From: Clostridia bacterium
GTDB lineage: Bacteria > Bacillota > Clostridia > TANB77 > CAG-508
Direction of reading: 5' to 3'
Assembly: GCA_017477355.1 (NCBI GenBank)
Contig: JAFUWA010000058.1
Coordinates: forward strand, 1 to 37,899
DNA: 37,899 bases
Shown here piece by piece: positions 9,423-17,800 of this stretch. The notes under the pieces were generated by a model. The model made no database searches. It was not told the DNA's origin and saw nothing but the letters and a program-made list of their open reading frames with translations. The first letter of the stretch is position 1. Each line of letters begins with the position of its first letter. Position numbers and translations under genes: made by a program.

Positions 9423-10005
9423 ATGATAATCAAAGATTCAAAATTTGAAGTTTCAGCAGTAAGTCCAAAACAATATCCATCAGGTGAAGCACCAGAGATT
9501 GTTTTGGTCGGAAAATCAAATGTTGGAAAATCTAGTTTTATTAATACAATGCTAAATCGTAAGAATCTAGCTCGTACTTCAAATACTCCTCGGAAAAACA
9601 CGTCAAATAAATTTTTATAAAGTAAATCAAGACTTTTATTTTGTAGATTTACCAGGCTATGGCTATAGCCAGATGTCAAAGCAAGAAAAGGTAGATTCGG
9701 GAAAATTTATTGAAGAGTACTTAGTAAAAGGTCAGAACATCAAATTAATTATTCTTTTGTTAGATATTAGACATAAACCGACAGAAGATGATAAATTAAT
9801 GTATGAATTTATTTTAAAAGAAAATCTTCCTTTTATGATTGTCACCAATAAAGCAGATAAAATTGCAGTAACAAAAGTGGATAGTGAGGTAAATAGAATC
9901 AAAGAAATTCTAGGAATTTCTTATAGTACAATTATTCCATTTTCAAGTGAGAGAAAGATTTATACAGAAAAAGCATGGGAAGAAATTGAGAAATATTTAG
10001 CATAA
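9423..10005 (+). CDS. engB: Ribosome biogenesis GTPase EngB/YsxC, +1 recoded at CGG
   Basis: This small TRAFAC GTPase is needed for 50S assembly. The sequence shows the G1 P-loop [10 protein letters not shown] (about 36-45), the G2 region [11 protein letters not shown] (about 55-65), G3 DLPGYGY, G4 TNKADK and a G5-like SSERK. The G2 glycine is where an in-frame CGG (9591-9593) interrupts frame zero; shifting +1 to GGA restores TPGKT, an invariant family motif, and a 193-residue protein of normal length. The ATG at 9423 is chosen because AAAGGAGG ends 7 nt before it; the TTG at 9417 is too close to that site. It follows serS after a 119-nt gap. Confidence 0.95.
9591..9594 (+). other. +1 recoding site CGGA in engB
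   Basis: A CCT codon precedes the CGG; +1 reading supplies the Gly of the G2 motif TPGKT. Frame zero ends nine codons later. Confidence 0.85.
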
Positions 10006-10061
10006 TTTTTTCCAATCTACATACAATATATTCGATATATTGAGTTGTGAGGATTGAGTTT

Positions 10062-10250
10062 ATGAAAAATGTTGATAAAAATAGAGCAGATTTAGCAAAT
10101 GAAATAGGTGAGCTAGAATCTGCTCTTTCTGATTCTTATCAAACCTTAGATATGGTAACTGAAGAAGGATTAGTAGATTTTTATACTTATATGATTAAAG
10201 CTTATGAGGCAAAGCACCGCTATTTGCTCAGAAAACTCAAGGAATGCTGA
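10062..10250 (+). CDS. DUF2508 (YaaL-like) small protein
   Basis: The product has 62 residues if started at the ATG at 10062, or 67 from a GTG at 10047. The ATG is preferred because GAGG lies about 9-10 nt before it. The sequence is helical and ends with EEGLVDFYTYMIKAYEAKHR followed by YLLRKLKE, which resembles the C-terminal signature of the YaaL/DUF2508 family of small Firmicute proteins of unknown function. It sits 56 nt after engB. Confidence 0.75.
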   Translation: MKNVDKNRADLANEIGELESALSDSYQTLDMVTEEGLVDFYTYMIKAYEAKHRYLLRKLKEC

Positions 10251-10259
10251 AATGTTTGA

Positions 10260-10288
10260 TTGACGTTTACATAAAATTGTTGTATAAT
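10260..10288 (+). promoter_or_regulatory. Promoter of GC-rich cassette 1
   Basis: TTGACG (10260-10265) and TATAAT (10283-10288), 17-nt spacer, close to consensus. Confidence 0.7.
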
Positions 10289-10330
10289 AGAGGTATCTAA
10301 TAGTCGGGAGACTTTAAATCGAAAGGGATA

Positions 10331-10597
10331 ATGCCTATGGTAACAGACAATTTCTTAGAACGGCTGATGGCAAACAATATGCTATTGGCAAAAGCACACG
10401 CAGAAGACCTAAAATGGCAAATTGAGCATGCGCTTGAACGATGCGGAAAGAGGGACAGTTATGATGTCACCATGGTTGAACAGAAAAATGGTGGATATCG
10501 CGTGCGCACAGTCAAGAAGAAGGCCAACGCCCCTAAGGCAGATCCAAATGCAAAAAGCGGTTCGTCTAAAATTATTAAGCTCAGAAGAGCCGGTTGA
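10331..10597 (+). CDS. Hypothetical protein, GC-rich cassette 1
   Basis: The product is an 88-residue (from 10331) or 86-residue (ATG 10337) basic protein. The second ATG is better spaced from GAAAGGG. The N-terminal half is helical (NFLERLMANNMLLAKAHAED) and the C-terminus is Lys/Arg-rich and low-complexity (KKKANAPKADPNAKSGSSK). Codon use is clearly GC-richer than the neighbours, with GCC, CGC and one in-frame CGG (GAA CGG CTG) read straight through. No family is recognised. The gene stands alone between a near-consensus promoter and a strong terminator, suggesting an acquired single-gene unit. Confidence 0.6.
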   Translation: MPMVTDNFLERLMANNMLLAKAHAEDLKWQIEHALERCGKRDSYDVTMVEQKNGGYRVRTVKKKANAPKADPNAKSGSSKIIKLRRAG

Positions 10598-10621
10598 AGA
10601 GAATGAAGCTTTACTAAGCCA

Positions 10622-10670
10622 GGCGGTAGTATCACAAATAGAAAAAGTGATGCTACCGTCTAGCTTTTTT
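10622..10670 (+). terminator. Terminator of cassette 1
   Basis: GGCGGTAGTATCAC (10622-10635) pairs with GTGATGCTACCGTC (10647-10660) with two G-U/T wobbles, followed by TAGC and a T-run. Confidence 0.85.
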
Positions 10671-10679
10671 AAAATAGAG

Positions 10680-10708
10680 TTGATATTATGTAAAAATCGT
10701 GTTAAAAT
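10680..10708 (+). promoter_or_regulatory. Promoter of GC-rich cassette 2
   Basis: TTGATA (10680-10685) and TAAAAT (10703-10708), 17-nt spacer. Confidence 0.6.
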
Positions 10709-10738
10709 ATAAGTATCGACATGAAAGGGGGACCTTCT

Positions 10739-11218
10739 ATGTTTGAAATAGGCGAGGTTCGGCAACTTGTAAACGATCTTCAGTACCCGTTAGAGTACGA
10801 AGATTCAATTGATTGGCACATATATCCTAAAGCAAACTGCTATGTATACGCGTTAGGACTGCCAATTAACCATGGACTCTTGATTGGTGATTTGATCGGT
10901 AAACGGAGAACTCACGGTGATCCTATCGATGAAATTATCGAGACATTCAAAGAGGAAGTGGAGGAACTTGGTTTTTGGGTTGTTGAGTGCGAAACCGATG
11001 ACTATGTGGAAGATGACTGTTTCAAGCTGTATATAGAATTTGATATGTGTAACAACTATCATTTCTTGAGAGAAAATGCGGATGGAACCTGGAGCCACAA
11101 GTCGGCTGGTGATGTACCAAATCAGACCGACATGTATGGAAATGTAATCTTAGATCCCGAAGTGTTAGCAGAAGTTTCGGACGATGTTGGTTATTGTTTC
11201 ATGTTATGTAAGGTTTGA
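10739..11218 (+). CDS. NCxxYALG / YHFxR-type Cys-His protein, GC-rich cassette 2
   Basis: The 159-residue product starts at the ATG at 10739, 6-7 nt after AAAGGGGGA; a further in-frame ATG at 10721 has no site. It carries an N-terminal NCYVYALGLP motif and a C-terminal YHFLRENADGTWSHKSAG block followed by D..GNVILDP. I recognise this pairing from a loose group of uncharacterised bacterial and phage proteins in which Cys and His look like a papain/NlpC-type catalytic pair; enzymatic function here is inference. Composition is GC-richer than the chromosome, and two CGG codons (GTT CGG CAA, AAA CGG AGA) are read in frame. It is monocistronic. Confidence 0.65.
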   Translation: MFEIGEVRQLVNDLQYPLEYEDSIDWHIYPKANCYVYALGLPINHGLLIGDLIGKRRTHGDPIDEIIETFKEEVEELGFWVVECETDDYVEDDCFKLYIEFDMCNNYHFLRENADGTWSHKSAGDVPNQTDMYGNVILDPEVLAEVSDDVGYCFMLCKV

Positions 11219-11238
11219 TTGTCTTAGTTCTAGGCGGG

Positions 11239-11275
11239 GGGAGATGCAGAAAACATCTCTCTTTGCTTTTATTTA
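11239..11275 (+). terminator. Terminator of cassette 2
   Basis: GGGAGATG (11239-11246) pairs with CATCTCTC (11254-11261, one wobble), followed by a T-rich tract. Confidence 0.75.
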
Positions 11276-11304
11276 TTCAAAAACTATGAAAAAGAAAAAA
11301 TTAA

Positions 11305-11313
11305 TGATATAAT
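11305..11313 (+). promoter_or_regulatory. Extended -10 promoter of hpt
   Basis: TGATATAAT is an extended -10 element with a perfect TATAAT (11308-11313) 39 nt before the hpt ATG. No good -35 is seen. Confidence 0.5.
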
Positions 11314-11352
11314 TAAAATAGTTTTTAATTTATGATAATAGGAGGAGAAAAA

Positions 11353-11868
11353 ATGCTGGATTTAGATGTAATGATTGATGAAGAAACAATTCAAAAAAGA
11401 ATTGGAGAAATGGCAGAAGAAATTGACAAATGTTATCATGGAGAAAGTATTATTGCAATTTGTGTATTAAGAGGCGCGATTTATTTTACAGTGGATTTAA
11501 CGAAAAAAATGAAAACTCCTATAGAAACAGATTTTATTAGAGTTTCAAGCTATGTTGGAACAGAGAGTACGGGAAATATTATTATGAAACTAGATATCTC
11601 TGAAAATATTGAGAATAGGGACGTTTTAATTATCGAAGATATTATTGATACAGGATATACTTTGAAATATTTAAGAGATTATTTATTAACAAAAAATCCA
11701 AAAAGTTTGAGAATTGCAGTTTTAGCAGATAAAGAAGAGAGAAGAAAAGTAGAAGTTCCAATAGACTTTGTAGGATTTAAAATTCCTGACAAATTTATTG
11801 TTGGATATGGATTTGATTATGATAATTCTTATAGAAATTTGCCATATATTGGAAGTATGAAAGAATAA
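11353..11868 (+). CDS. hpt: Hypoxanthine phosphoribosyltransferase
   Basis: This purine-salvage enzyme makes IMP/GMP from hypoxanthine/guanine and PRPP. The 171-residue product has the PRPP-binding signature VLIIEDIIDTGYTL (about 93-106), the CVLRGAIYFTVDL loop and the YGFDYDNSYRNLPYIG C-terminus. The ATG at 11353 is used because GGAGGA ends 6 nt upstream; an ATG at 11332 precedes that site and is rejected. No CGG codon. Purine metabolism recurs later in the window (guaB, guaA). Confidence 0.95.
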   Translation: MLDLDVMIDEETIQKRIGEMAEEIDKCYHGESIIAICVLRGAIYFTVDLTKKMKTPIETDFIRVSSYVGTESTGNIIMKLDISENIENRDVLIIEDIIDTGYTLKYLRDYLLTKNPKSLRIAVLADKEERRKVEVPIDFVGFKIPDKFIVGYGFDYDNSYRNLPYIGSMKE

Positions 11869-11873
11869 AGAGT

Positions 11874-11913
11874 GTCCCAAATGTTAATTTGAATAACATT
11901 TAAGGAACGTCCC
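11874..11913. repeat. GTCCC/ACGTCCC-type intergenic palindrome
   Basis: GTGTCCC and GGAACGTCCC flank a hairpin AAATGTTA (11879-11886) with TAACATTT (11894-11901). It shares the GGGAC/GTCCC motif with the repeats at 2579 and 25327. It lies between hpt and uvrC and ends about 10 nt before the uvrC ribosome-binding site. Confidence 0.4.
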
Positions 11914-11937
11914 TAATGTTCGAGTTGGAGGATAAAT

Positions 11938-13723
11938 ATGTTTAATATTGAAGAAGAGCTAAAAAAACTTCCGGATAAACCGGGCGTGTATATCATGCGT
12001 GATAAGAACGATACGGTTATTTATGTTGGAAAAGCGGTTGTTCTGAAAAATAGAGTAAGAAGCTATTTTAGAAAAACAAATAAAACAGAAAGAATTAAAA
12101 AAATGGTTTCTTTAATCGACCATTTTGAGTATATTGTCGTTGGAAATGAAGATGAAGCTTTAGTTTTAGAATGTAATTTAATCAAAAAATATAGGCCAAA
12201 ATACAACGTACTATTAAAGGATGATAAAACATATCCTTATATTTGTGTTGATGTAAAATCTGATTATCCAAATGTATTTATTACAAGAAGGGTATTGAAT
12301 GATGGTGCTAAATATTTTGGACCATATCCATCTTCTGGAGCAGCACATGAAATGATTAATTTTATTAAAGAGAAATTTCAGATTAGACAATGTAAGAAAT
12401 TTAAATATAATGATAGACCTTGTTTGAATTATCATATTAAAAAGTGTTTAGCACCTTGTCAAGGGTACGTTTCTAAAGAGGATTACAAAAAACAAATTAA
12501 TCAAATTGTGATGTTGTTAGATGGAAAAACAGATAATATTATTAAAGCTGCAAAACAAGAAATGGAAGAATATTCAGCTAAACTCGATTTCGAAAAAGCG
12601 GCAGCGGTTAGAGATAGAATCCAAGCAATTGAGAGAATAACTGAAAAACAGAAAGTGTCTAATTTTTCTGAAAATAATATTGATGTTATTGGATTATATA
12701 AAAATGAAGTGACAGTTTGTGTGGAAATCTTTTTTGTGCGTGGAAGCAAAATGTTAGGAAGAGAGCATTATTTCTTTGATGAATTAAAAGATATGGAAGA
12801 AGAGGAAATCATTAGCGGTTTTATCAAACAGTTTTATATGAATAGTTTAGACTTGCCAAATAAAATTATGCTTCGTTACAATTTAGAAGAAAAAGAATCT
12901 ATTAAAAAATGGTTAAGTGGAAAAGCTGGAAGAAAAGTAGAACTAAAATCTCCACAAAAAGGTGAAAAGTTGCGATTTGTCGAAATGGCAGAATTGAATA
13001 GCAAGATTACCCTTGAAAATAAAGTAAAAGATAAGACAGAAATTTTAACAGAGCTTCGTGATGTTTTAGGATTAGAAAAAATGCCTTTGAAAATTGAGAG
13101 TTTTGATATTTCTAATATTTCAGGTAACTTCTTAGTGGCAGGAATGTGTGTTGCACAAAATGGTGTGATTAAAAGAAATCTTTCAAGAAGATTTAAAATT
13201 AAGACTGTTTTTGGGCAAGATGACCCAAGATGTATGGAAGAAGTAGTAACTCGTAGAATCAAACATTCTTTGGAAAATCCAAAAGGTGGATTTGGTACTT
13301 TACCAGATTTGATTTTGGCAGACCGGAGGTATTACTCAAATTAGAGCAATTAAAAGAGCTTTAGAAATAACCAATGTAGAAATTCCTGTATTTGGTATGG
13401 TAAAAGATGATCATCATTCAACTAGAGCTTTAGAAGATGAAAATAGGCATGAATTTCCTATTTCAGAAAACTTATTTTTGTGGATCACAGCACTTCAAGA
13501 TGAAGTTCATAAAACGGCAATTGAGTATCACAGAAAAGTAAGAGATAAGGAAATGACAAAGTCAAAATTAGATTACATAGAAGGAATAGGAGAGAAGAAA
13601 AGAACATCTCTTTTGAAACAATTTGGAAGTGTAAGCAAAATTAAAGAAGCTAGTATAGAAGAATTGACAAAAGTAAAAGGAATTAACGAGATATTAGCAA
13701 AGAAACTAAAAGAAGAATTGTAA
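11938..13723 (+). CDS. uvrC: Excinuclease ABC subunit C, +1 recoded at CGG
   Basis: This subunit makes both incisions in nucleotide excision repair. Domains in order are the GIY-YIG nuclease (GVYIMRDKNDTVIYVGKA, about 15-33), a Cys-rich linker (CKKFKYNDRPCLNYHIKKC), the UVR motif (about 200-235), the RNase H-like domain (ESFDISNISG about 387) and a C-terminal HhH pair (IEGIGEKKRTSLLKQFGS; VKGINEILAKKL). An in-frame CGG at 13324-13326 ends frame zero within seven codons; +1 reading gives LILADGGITQIRA, the conserved DGG of the endonuclease domain, and a 594-residue protein, normal for UvrC. GGAGG precedes the ATG. Confidence 0.95.
13324..13327 (+). other. +1 recoding site CGGA in uvrC
   Basis: A GAC codon precedes the CGG; +1 reading yields the first Gly of the conserved DGG. 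Frame zero meets TAG six codons after CGG. Confidence 0.85.
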
Positions 13724-13809
13724 GAAATTGTAAAAGAGAAAAGGATTTTTGGGAGAAAAAGCTAAAAACTTCGAAAATGAAAAGAAAAAGAAAATCAAAA
13801 AGGCAAAAG

Positions 13810-13877
13810 AACCTTCAAGATATTACATAAAATTATAATTGATTGAATTATAATTTTAGAAAATAATCTTGGAGGTT
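13810..13877 (+). promoter_or_regulatory. Long hairpin sequestering a ribosome-binding site
   Basis: AACCTTCAAGAT (13810-13821) pairs with ATCTTGGAGGTT (13866-13877; one G-U). Inside it a perfect 11-bp AT stem forms between 13829-13839 and 13847-13857. The outer 3' arm contains the GGAGG (13871-13875) of the following 37-codon ORF, so folding would hide its start. The inner AT stem may also end uvrC transcription. Confidence 0.5.
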
Positions 13878-13884
13878 TTGTTTT

Positions 13885-13998
13885 ATGAATAAAAATAAAG
13901 GTTTTTTAGTAGTACTTGCTATTTGTACAAGCATTTGTATTGGAGTTTTGGCTGCTCTTATGTATAACTTTGTTATTATTTTGGTAAATGGATTTTAG
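13885..13998 (+). CDS. Small membrane protein, 37 aa
   Basis: ATG at 13885 to TAG at 13996-13998, with GGAGG 9 nt upstream. The sequence is a short basic N-terminus (NKNKG) followed by one long hydrophobic helix (FLVVLAICTSICIGVLAALM) that continues to the end, so a single-pass membrane peptide is likely. A strong terminator follows at once. No family is recognised. Its start site lies in a stable hairpin (13810-13877), suggesting controlled translation. Confidence 0.6.
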   Translation: MNKNKGFLVVLAICTSICIGVLAALMYNFVIILVNGF

Positions 13999-14024
13999 AG
14001 GAAATAAGAGTGATTTGTCATAAT

Positions 14025-14068
14025 ATAAAATCTCTATACAAAAATGGATAGAGATTTTATTCTTTTTT
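14025..14068 (+). terminator. Rho-independent terminator
   Basis: ATAAAATCTCTAT (14025-14037) pairs perfectly with ATAGAGATTTTAT (14048-14060), followed by a T-run. Confidence 0.85.
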
Positions 14069-14109
14069 TATTTTTGCTGAATATACTTTTCTTAGAATAG
14101 GAGGTTTCT

Positions 14110-14497
14110 ATGGAAGAGAAGAGTTTTGATGGAATAGGAATTTTAAAAATTTTAGGAAAGAGTTTAGCAACGGAATTATTAATTTCTTTTGTTCGGAATG
14201 TTTATCTTAGCTTTGATTTTGAGTAAAACAAGTGTAAGTGATAGTATTATGGGAAATGCAATTATTGGAATTTCTGCTTTTGCAATTGCGTTTGGAGGTC
14301 TAATAACAAGTAGGAAATTAGAAGTGAAAGGAATTCTTTGTGGAGCTATACAAGGAATCTTATATATGGTTTTATTGTATTTTATTTCTAGCATTGCGAG
14401 TGGAACGTTTGCGTTAAAAGTAGAAGGAATTGTGATGATTTTAGTAGGAATTATTGCGGGTAGTGTTGGCGGAATTATTGGTGCAAATTTAAAATAG
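14110..14497 (+). CDS. TIGR04086-like (YrzE-like) membrane protein, +1 recoded at CGG
   Basis: This small polytopic membrane protein is 128 residues after recoding. Four hydrophobic segments are visible (about 20-36, 44-62, 69-92, 100-126), with the glycine-rich end GIIAGSVGGIIGANLK. The pattern resembles the TIGR04086 family of Firmicute membrane proteins of unknown function. The ATG at 14110 follows an AGGAGG. An in-frame CGG at 14194-14196, in the first membrane helix, stops frame zero soon after; +1 reading gives LLISFVGMFILALILSKT, a continuous helix. Without the shift only the N-terminal 28 residues would be in the right frame. Confidence 0.82.
14194..14197 (+). other. +1 recoding site CGGA in the TIGR04086-like gene
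   Basis: A GTT codon precedes the CGG; +1 GGA joins two halves of one transmembrane helix. Confidence 0.8.
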
Positions 14498-14516
14498 AAA
14501 AAAGCATGAAAAAGTC

Positions 14517-14545
14517 TTGTAAAATTCTAAAAAAAATGATATTAT
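14517..14545 (+). promoter_or_regulatory. Promoter of the pilin-like gene and probably murB
   Basis: TTGTAA (14517-14522) and TATTAT (14540-14545), 17-nt spacer, 34 nt before the ATG. Confidence 0.55.
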
Positions 14546-14579
14546 CATATGGAAAATTATCTCAAGGAGAATTTGAATT

Positions 14580-15245
14580 ATGCAAATGATAAGTAAAAAA
14601 AGAGATGGTGTAACTTTAATTGTGTTAATTATAACAATTATTATATTGACAATTATTATGGGAATTTCTTTGAATTATGGGTTATCTGAAGTACATAATG
14701 TAGCAAATAAGAAAACAGAATCAGAACTTGCTATTGTTCAAGAAGCTGTTATGCAAAGATATGCTTTAGTGAAATCAGCAAATCAGTTAGGAGTTAAAGC
14801 AGAAGCAATTAGCATGAATAAACCTGCAGCAAAATCTACGGATATAGATTATGAAACAAATAAAGAAAAAACAAGACCAGAAGGTTTTGTTGGAACAAGA
14901 ATTGCTGATCCCCAAACATCAATTATAAACCAAGGATTTAGTACGGTTGCCTTGAGAAGCAATTATGTTGTTAACAGTGCTGATTTAACATATGAACAAT
15001 ATTATTATTTATTAGATGAAAATGATTTAATAGAATTGGGAATAAAAAAAGATGATGATACAAAAATTTCAAATGATATAATAATTAAAAATCATAGCTA
15101 TATTGTAAATTATTTAACAGGTGAAGTTTTTGATATTGCAAATAAAAAATATTATAAAACAGATATATCAAGCGATGATCCAATTTATACACAACCAACA
15201 TCAATTACGATGGATCAAAGGGAATATGAATTTAATGATGACTAG
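14580..15245 (+). CDS. Type IV pilin-like protein (prepilin N-terminus)
   Basis: The 221-residue product begins MQMISKKRDGVTLIVLIITI and continues hydrophobic to about residue 35: a short basic leader, a Gly before a ThrLeuIle core and a long hydrophobic helix, the layout of class III prepilin signals. The usual Glu at +5 is absent (Val), a common variant in Clostridia that may affect assembly. The rest (about 40-221) is soluble, Tyr/Asp-rich and of no recognised fold. Cleavage by a prepilin peptidase and exposure at the cell surface are inferred from the N-terminus. Only 9 nt separate it from murB. Confidence 0.75.
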   Translation: MQMISKKRDGVTLIVLIITIIILTIIMGISLNYGLSEVHNVANKKTESELAIVQEAVMQRYALVKSANQLGVKAEAISMNKPAAKSTDIDYETNKEKTRPEGFVGTRIADPQTSIINQGFSTVALRSNYVVNSADLTYEQYYYLLDENDLIELGIKKDDDTKISNDIIIKNHSYIVNYLTGEVFDIANKKYYKTDISSDDPIYTQPTSITMDQREYEFNDD

Positions 15246-15254
15246 AGGAGACTT

Positions 15255-16167
15255 ATGAGTGAAATAAAAGAAGATTTACGGAAAAATTGTAGGTGAAGAA
15301 AATATTTTTTGCGATGAATTAATGAAAATGCATACTTCTTTTAAAATTGGAGGACCAGCTGATTTTTTTGTAAAACTAAAAAATATAGAACAACTAAAAA
15401 AAGTAAAAATATATGCAAGTGAAAATAGCATTCCTTTTACTATTATAGGAAACGGAAGTAATCTTCTTGTAAAAGATAATGGAATTAGAGGAATTGTTGC
15501 AAAACTAGATTTTGATTTGTTAGAGATAGATGAAGATACTGGGGTAGTCAAAGCAAGTGGAGATTATCCAGTTAGTAAACTTGCGAGAAAATGTGCTGGA
15601 AAAGGATTGTCAAAAATGGAATTTTTGGCTGGAATTCCTGGAACTGTCGGAGGAGCAGTAAGAATGAATGCTGGTGCATTTGGAGGAGAAATCAAAGATA
15701 TTTTGGTAAAAACAACTTATTTAGATGAAAATCTTGATGTAAAAGAATTTAGTAATGAAGAGCAAGATTTAAGCTATAGACATAGCATATTTTGTGGATT
15801 ACCAAAGTTAATTATTTTAGAAGCAGAGTTTCAATTAGAAAAGGACTCTGAGGAAAACGTAAATACTAGAATTGATGAAATGATGAAAACAAGAATCGAA
15901 AAACAGCCAATTAATTATCCTTCAGCAGGAAGTACTTTTAAGAGGCTTCCAGATAAGGCAACAGCTGCTTTAATTGATCAATGTGGATTAAAAGGATATC
16001 GTGTTGGTGATGCAGAAGTATCTACCAAGCATGCTGGATTTATTATTAATACAGGAAATGCAACAGCAAAAGATGTTCTAACTTTAATAGAAATAGTTAA
16101 AACGAAAGTATACGAAAGATTTAATGAAAGAATTGAACTAGAAGTTGTAATTATGGGAGACGAGTAA
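15255..16167 (+). CDS. murB: UDP-N-acetylenolpyruvoylglucosamine reductase, +1 recoded at CGG
   Basis: This FAD/NADPH enzyme completes UDP-MurNAc synthesis for peptidoglycan. It has the FAD-binding motifs TSFKIGGPAD (about 28-37), IGNGSNLLVKD and GIPGTVGGAVRMNAGAFGGE, the active-site YPSAGSTFKRL, and the C-terminal KHAGFIIN and EVVIMG. The true start is the ATG at 15255 (GAGGAG site upstream). An in-frame CGG occurs already at codon 9 (15279-15281) and frame zero ends at TGA five codons later. Reading GGA in +1 gives SEIKEDLGKIVGEENIF and a 303-residue MurB of normal length. The alternative is an internal start at 15322, which would delete about 20 N-terminal residues. Confidence 0.94.
15279..15282 (+). 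other. +1 recoding site CGGA in murB
   Basis: A TTA codon precedes the CGG at codon 9. This is the earliest site in any gene here. Confidence 0.78.
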
Positions 16168-17769
16168 ATGAAATCTTTTTTAGAATGGTTTAGAGCTGGT
16201 ACAAAAGTAAAAAGATGGATATTTCTAATTGTAGTAGGAATAGCTTTAGTTTGTTATGCGTTTGCACAAGTTTTAACTAGTGAGACAATGGAGGTCAAGG
16301 ATGTTATTGCAAAAATTGTAATTACTTTCGTCATTGGATTTGTATTAATTATTGTTGGAATTATTTTTATTCAAAAACGTAATCTAGAAATATTGATTGA
16401 AGCAAATGATGTCAATACTGAGAAAAGAAAAAATGCAAAAGTTAATATTAAATCTTTAATTTTTAATAGAAAAGTGTATGATGAAGGACCAAAAGTTGTT
16501 GTAATTGGTGGAGGAGAAGGATTAAATACAGTAATTCGTGGTTTGAAAAAATATACTAATAATATAACCGCAATTGTCACAATGTCAGATTATGGAGAAG
16601 ATCCTAGTCGTTCTAGGGAAATTTTAAATACAATTCCTTCTGGTGATATCAAAGGAAGTATAGCAGCTTTATCAGATCAAGAAAAATTGATGGATAGGCT
16701 AATGAATTTTAATTTTAAAGACGATAGATTAAAAGATTTGAACTTTGGTGATATTTATATGCTTGCTATGAGTGAAATCTACGACAATACTTCCGAAGCA
16801 ATAAGAAAAAGTACAGAGGTTTTGAATATTACAGGACAAGTTTTGCCAGTTACATTAGATGAAATTAAAATTTGTGCTGAATTAACAGATGGGACAACTA
16901 TTGAAAGAAAAAGTAAGATTTTACAGGTTGTTTCTGAAAGAGTAGAATCGATTAATAGAGTTTATATTAGTCCATCTAATTGTAAGCCAGCACCTGGAGT
17001 ACTAGAAGCAATTAGCGATGCAGAAGCAATTGTGATTGGTCCTGGAAGTTTATATACTAATGTGTTACCAAATTTATTGGTAAAAAATGTAGCGAAAACA
17101 ATTAAGGAATCAAAGGCAATTAAATTATATATTTCTAATATTATGACAGAGCCAGGTCAAACAGATAACTATACATTATCAGATCATTTAAGAACAATTC
17201 ACGCACATGTTGGAAGAGGAGTAATTGACTATTGTTTAGCAGATACAACAGACTTAATTCCAGAGTATGTTAGAAGATATAATATGGAGGGGTCTGATAT
17301 TGTAGAATTAGATAGCGGTAAAGTAACGTCTCAAGGAATTAAATTAATTAAAAGAGATTTAGCTTGTATTGATCATGGATTAATTAGACATGACTCAAGC
17401 AAAGTAGCAAAAATTATTATGGAATTAATTTGTAATGAATTGAAATTTAAAGATTTGCAGAATGATACAGAATATCTGTTAATAGAATCCGTTTTGAAAA
17501 ATCAAAAGAAATATATTGCAAAATTAGAAAAACAAAATAAAAAACAAAAAAAGATTGTAAAAAAAGCAACAAATCATGTAAAGAGCCATGAAAAAAGAGC
17601 TAAGAGTAAGTTTGCTACCAAATATGAAGAGAGAGTAAAATCAATTCAGAATGCTGATACTCAAACAATTGAGAATCGAAAGATTGCAGAAGAAATTTCT
17701 AAGATGGAAGAAAAACTTACTAAAAAGCCTAAAATTACATCAAGTGAAGCAAGAAGAAGTAGAAACTAA
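16168..17769 (+). CDS. yvcK: YvcK/CofD-like protein with N-terminal membrane segments
   Basis: The 533-residue protein starts on the base after the murB stop. Two transmembrane helices lie at about 18-35 and 48-66, followed by a YvcK/CofD-like nucleotide-sugar-binding domain (VVVIGGGEGLNTVIRGLKKY about 109-128; IVIGPGSLYTNVLPNLLV about 289-306; IMTEPGQTDNYTLSDHL) and a Lys-rich coiled tail (about 445-533). YvcK proteins bind UDP-sugars and act in cell-wall and carbon regulation; proximity to murB fits. The usual GGSSGxLR loop reads YGEDPSRSREIL here, a notable departure. No CGG codon. Confidence 0.88.
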   Translation: MKSFLEWFRAGTKVKRWIFLIVVGIALVCYAFAQVLTSETMEVKDVIAKIVITFVIGFVLIIVGIIFIQKRNLEILIEANDVNTEKRKNAKVNIKSLIFNRKVYDEGPKVVVIGGGEGLNTVIRGLKKYTNNITAIVTMSDYGEDPSRSREILNTIPSGDIKGSIAALSDQEKLMDRLMNFNFKDDRLKDLNFGDIYMLAMSEIYDNTSEAIRKSTEVLNITGQVLPVTLDEIKICAELTDGTTIERKSKILQVVSERVESINRVYISPSNCKPAPGVLEAISDAEAIVIGPGSLYTNVLPNLLVKNVAKTIKESKAIKLYISNIMTEPGQTDNYTLSDHLRTIHAHVGRGVIDYCLADTTDLIPEYVRRYNMEGSDIVELDSGKVTSQGIKLIKRDLACIDHGLIRHDSSKVAKIIMELICNELKFKDLQNDTEYLLIESVLKNQKKYIAKLEKQNKKQKKIVKKATNHVKSHEKRAKSKFATKYEERVKSIQNADTQTIENRKIAEEISKMEEKLTKKPKITSSEARRSRN

Positions 17770-17800
17770 TCAAAAGAAAAATTAGAAATAGAGGTTACAA

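Noticed and set aside
15322..16167. murB starting at the internal ATG 15322
   Set aside because: The upstream ATG at 15255 has a proper ribosome-binding site, and the +1 model keeps the usual N-terminus; the internal ATG has no good site.
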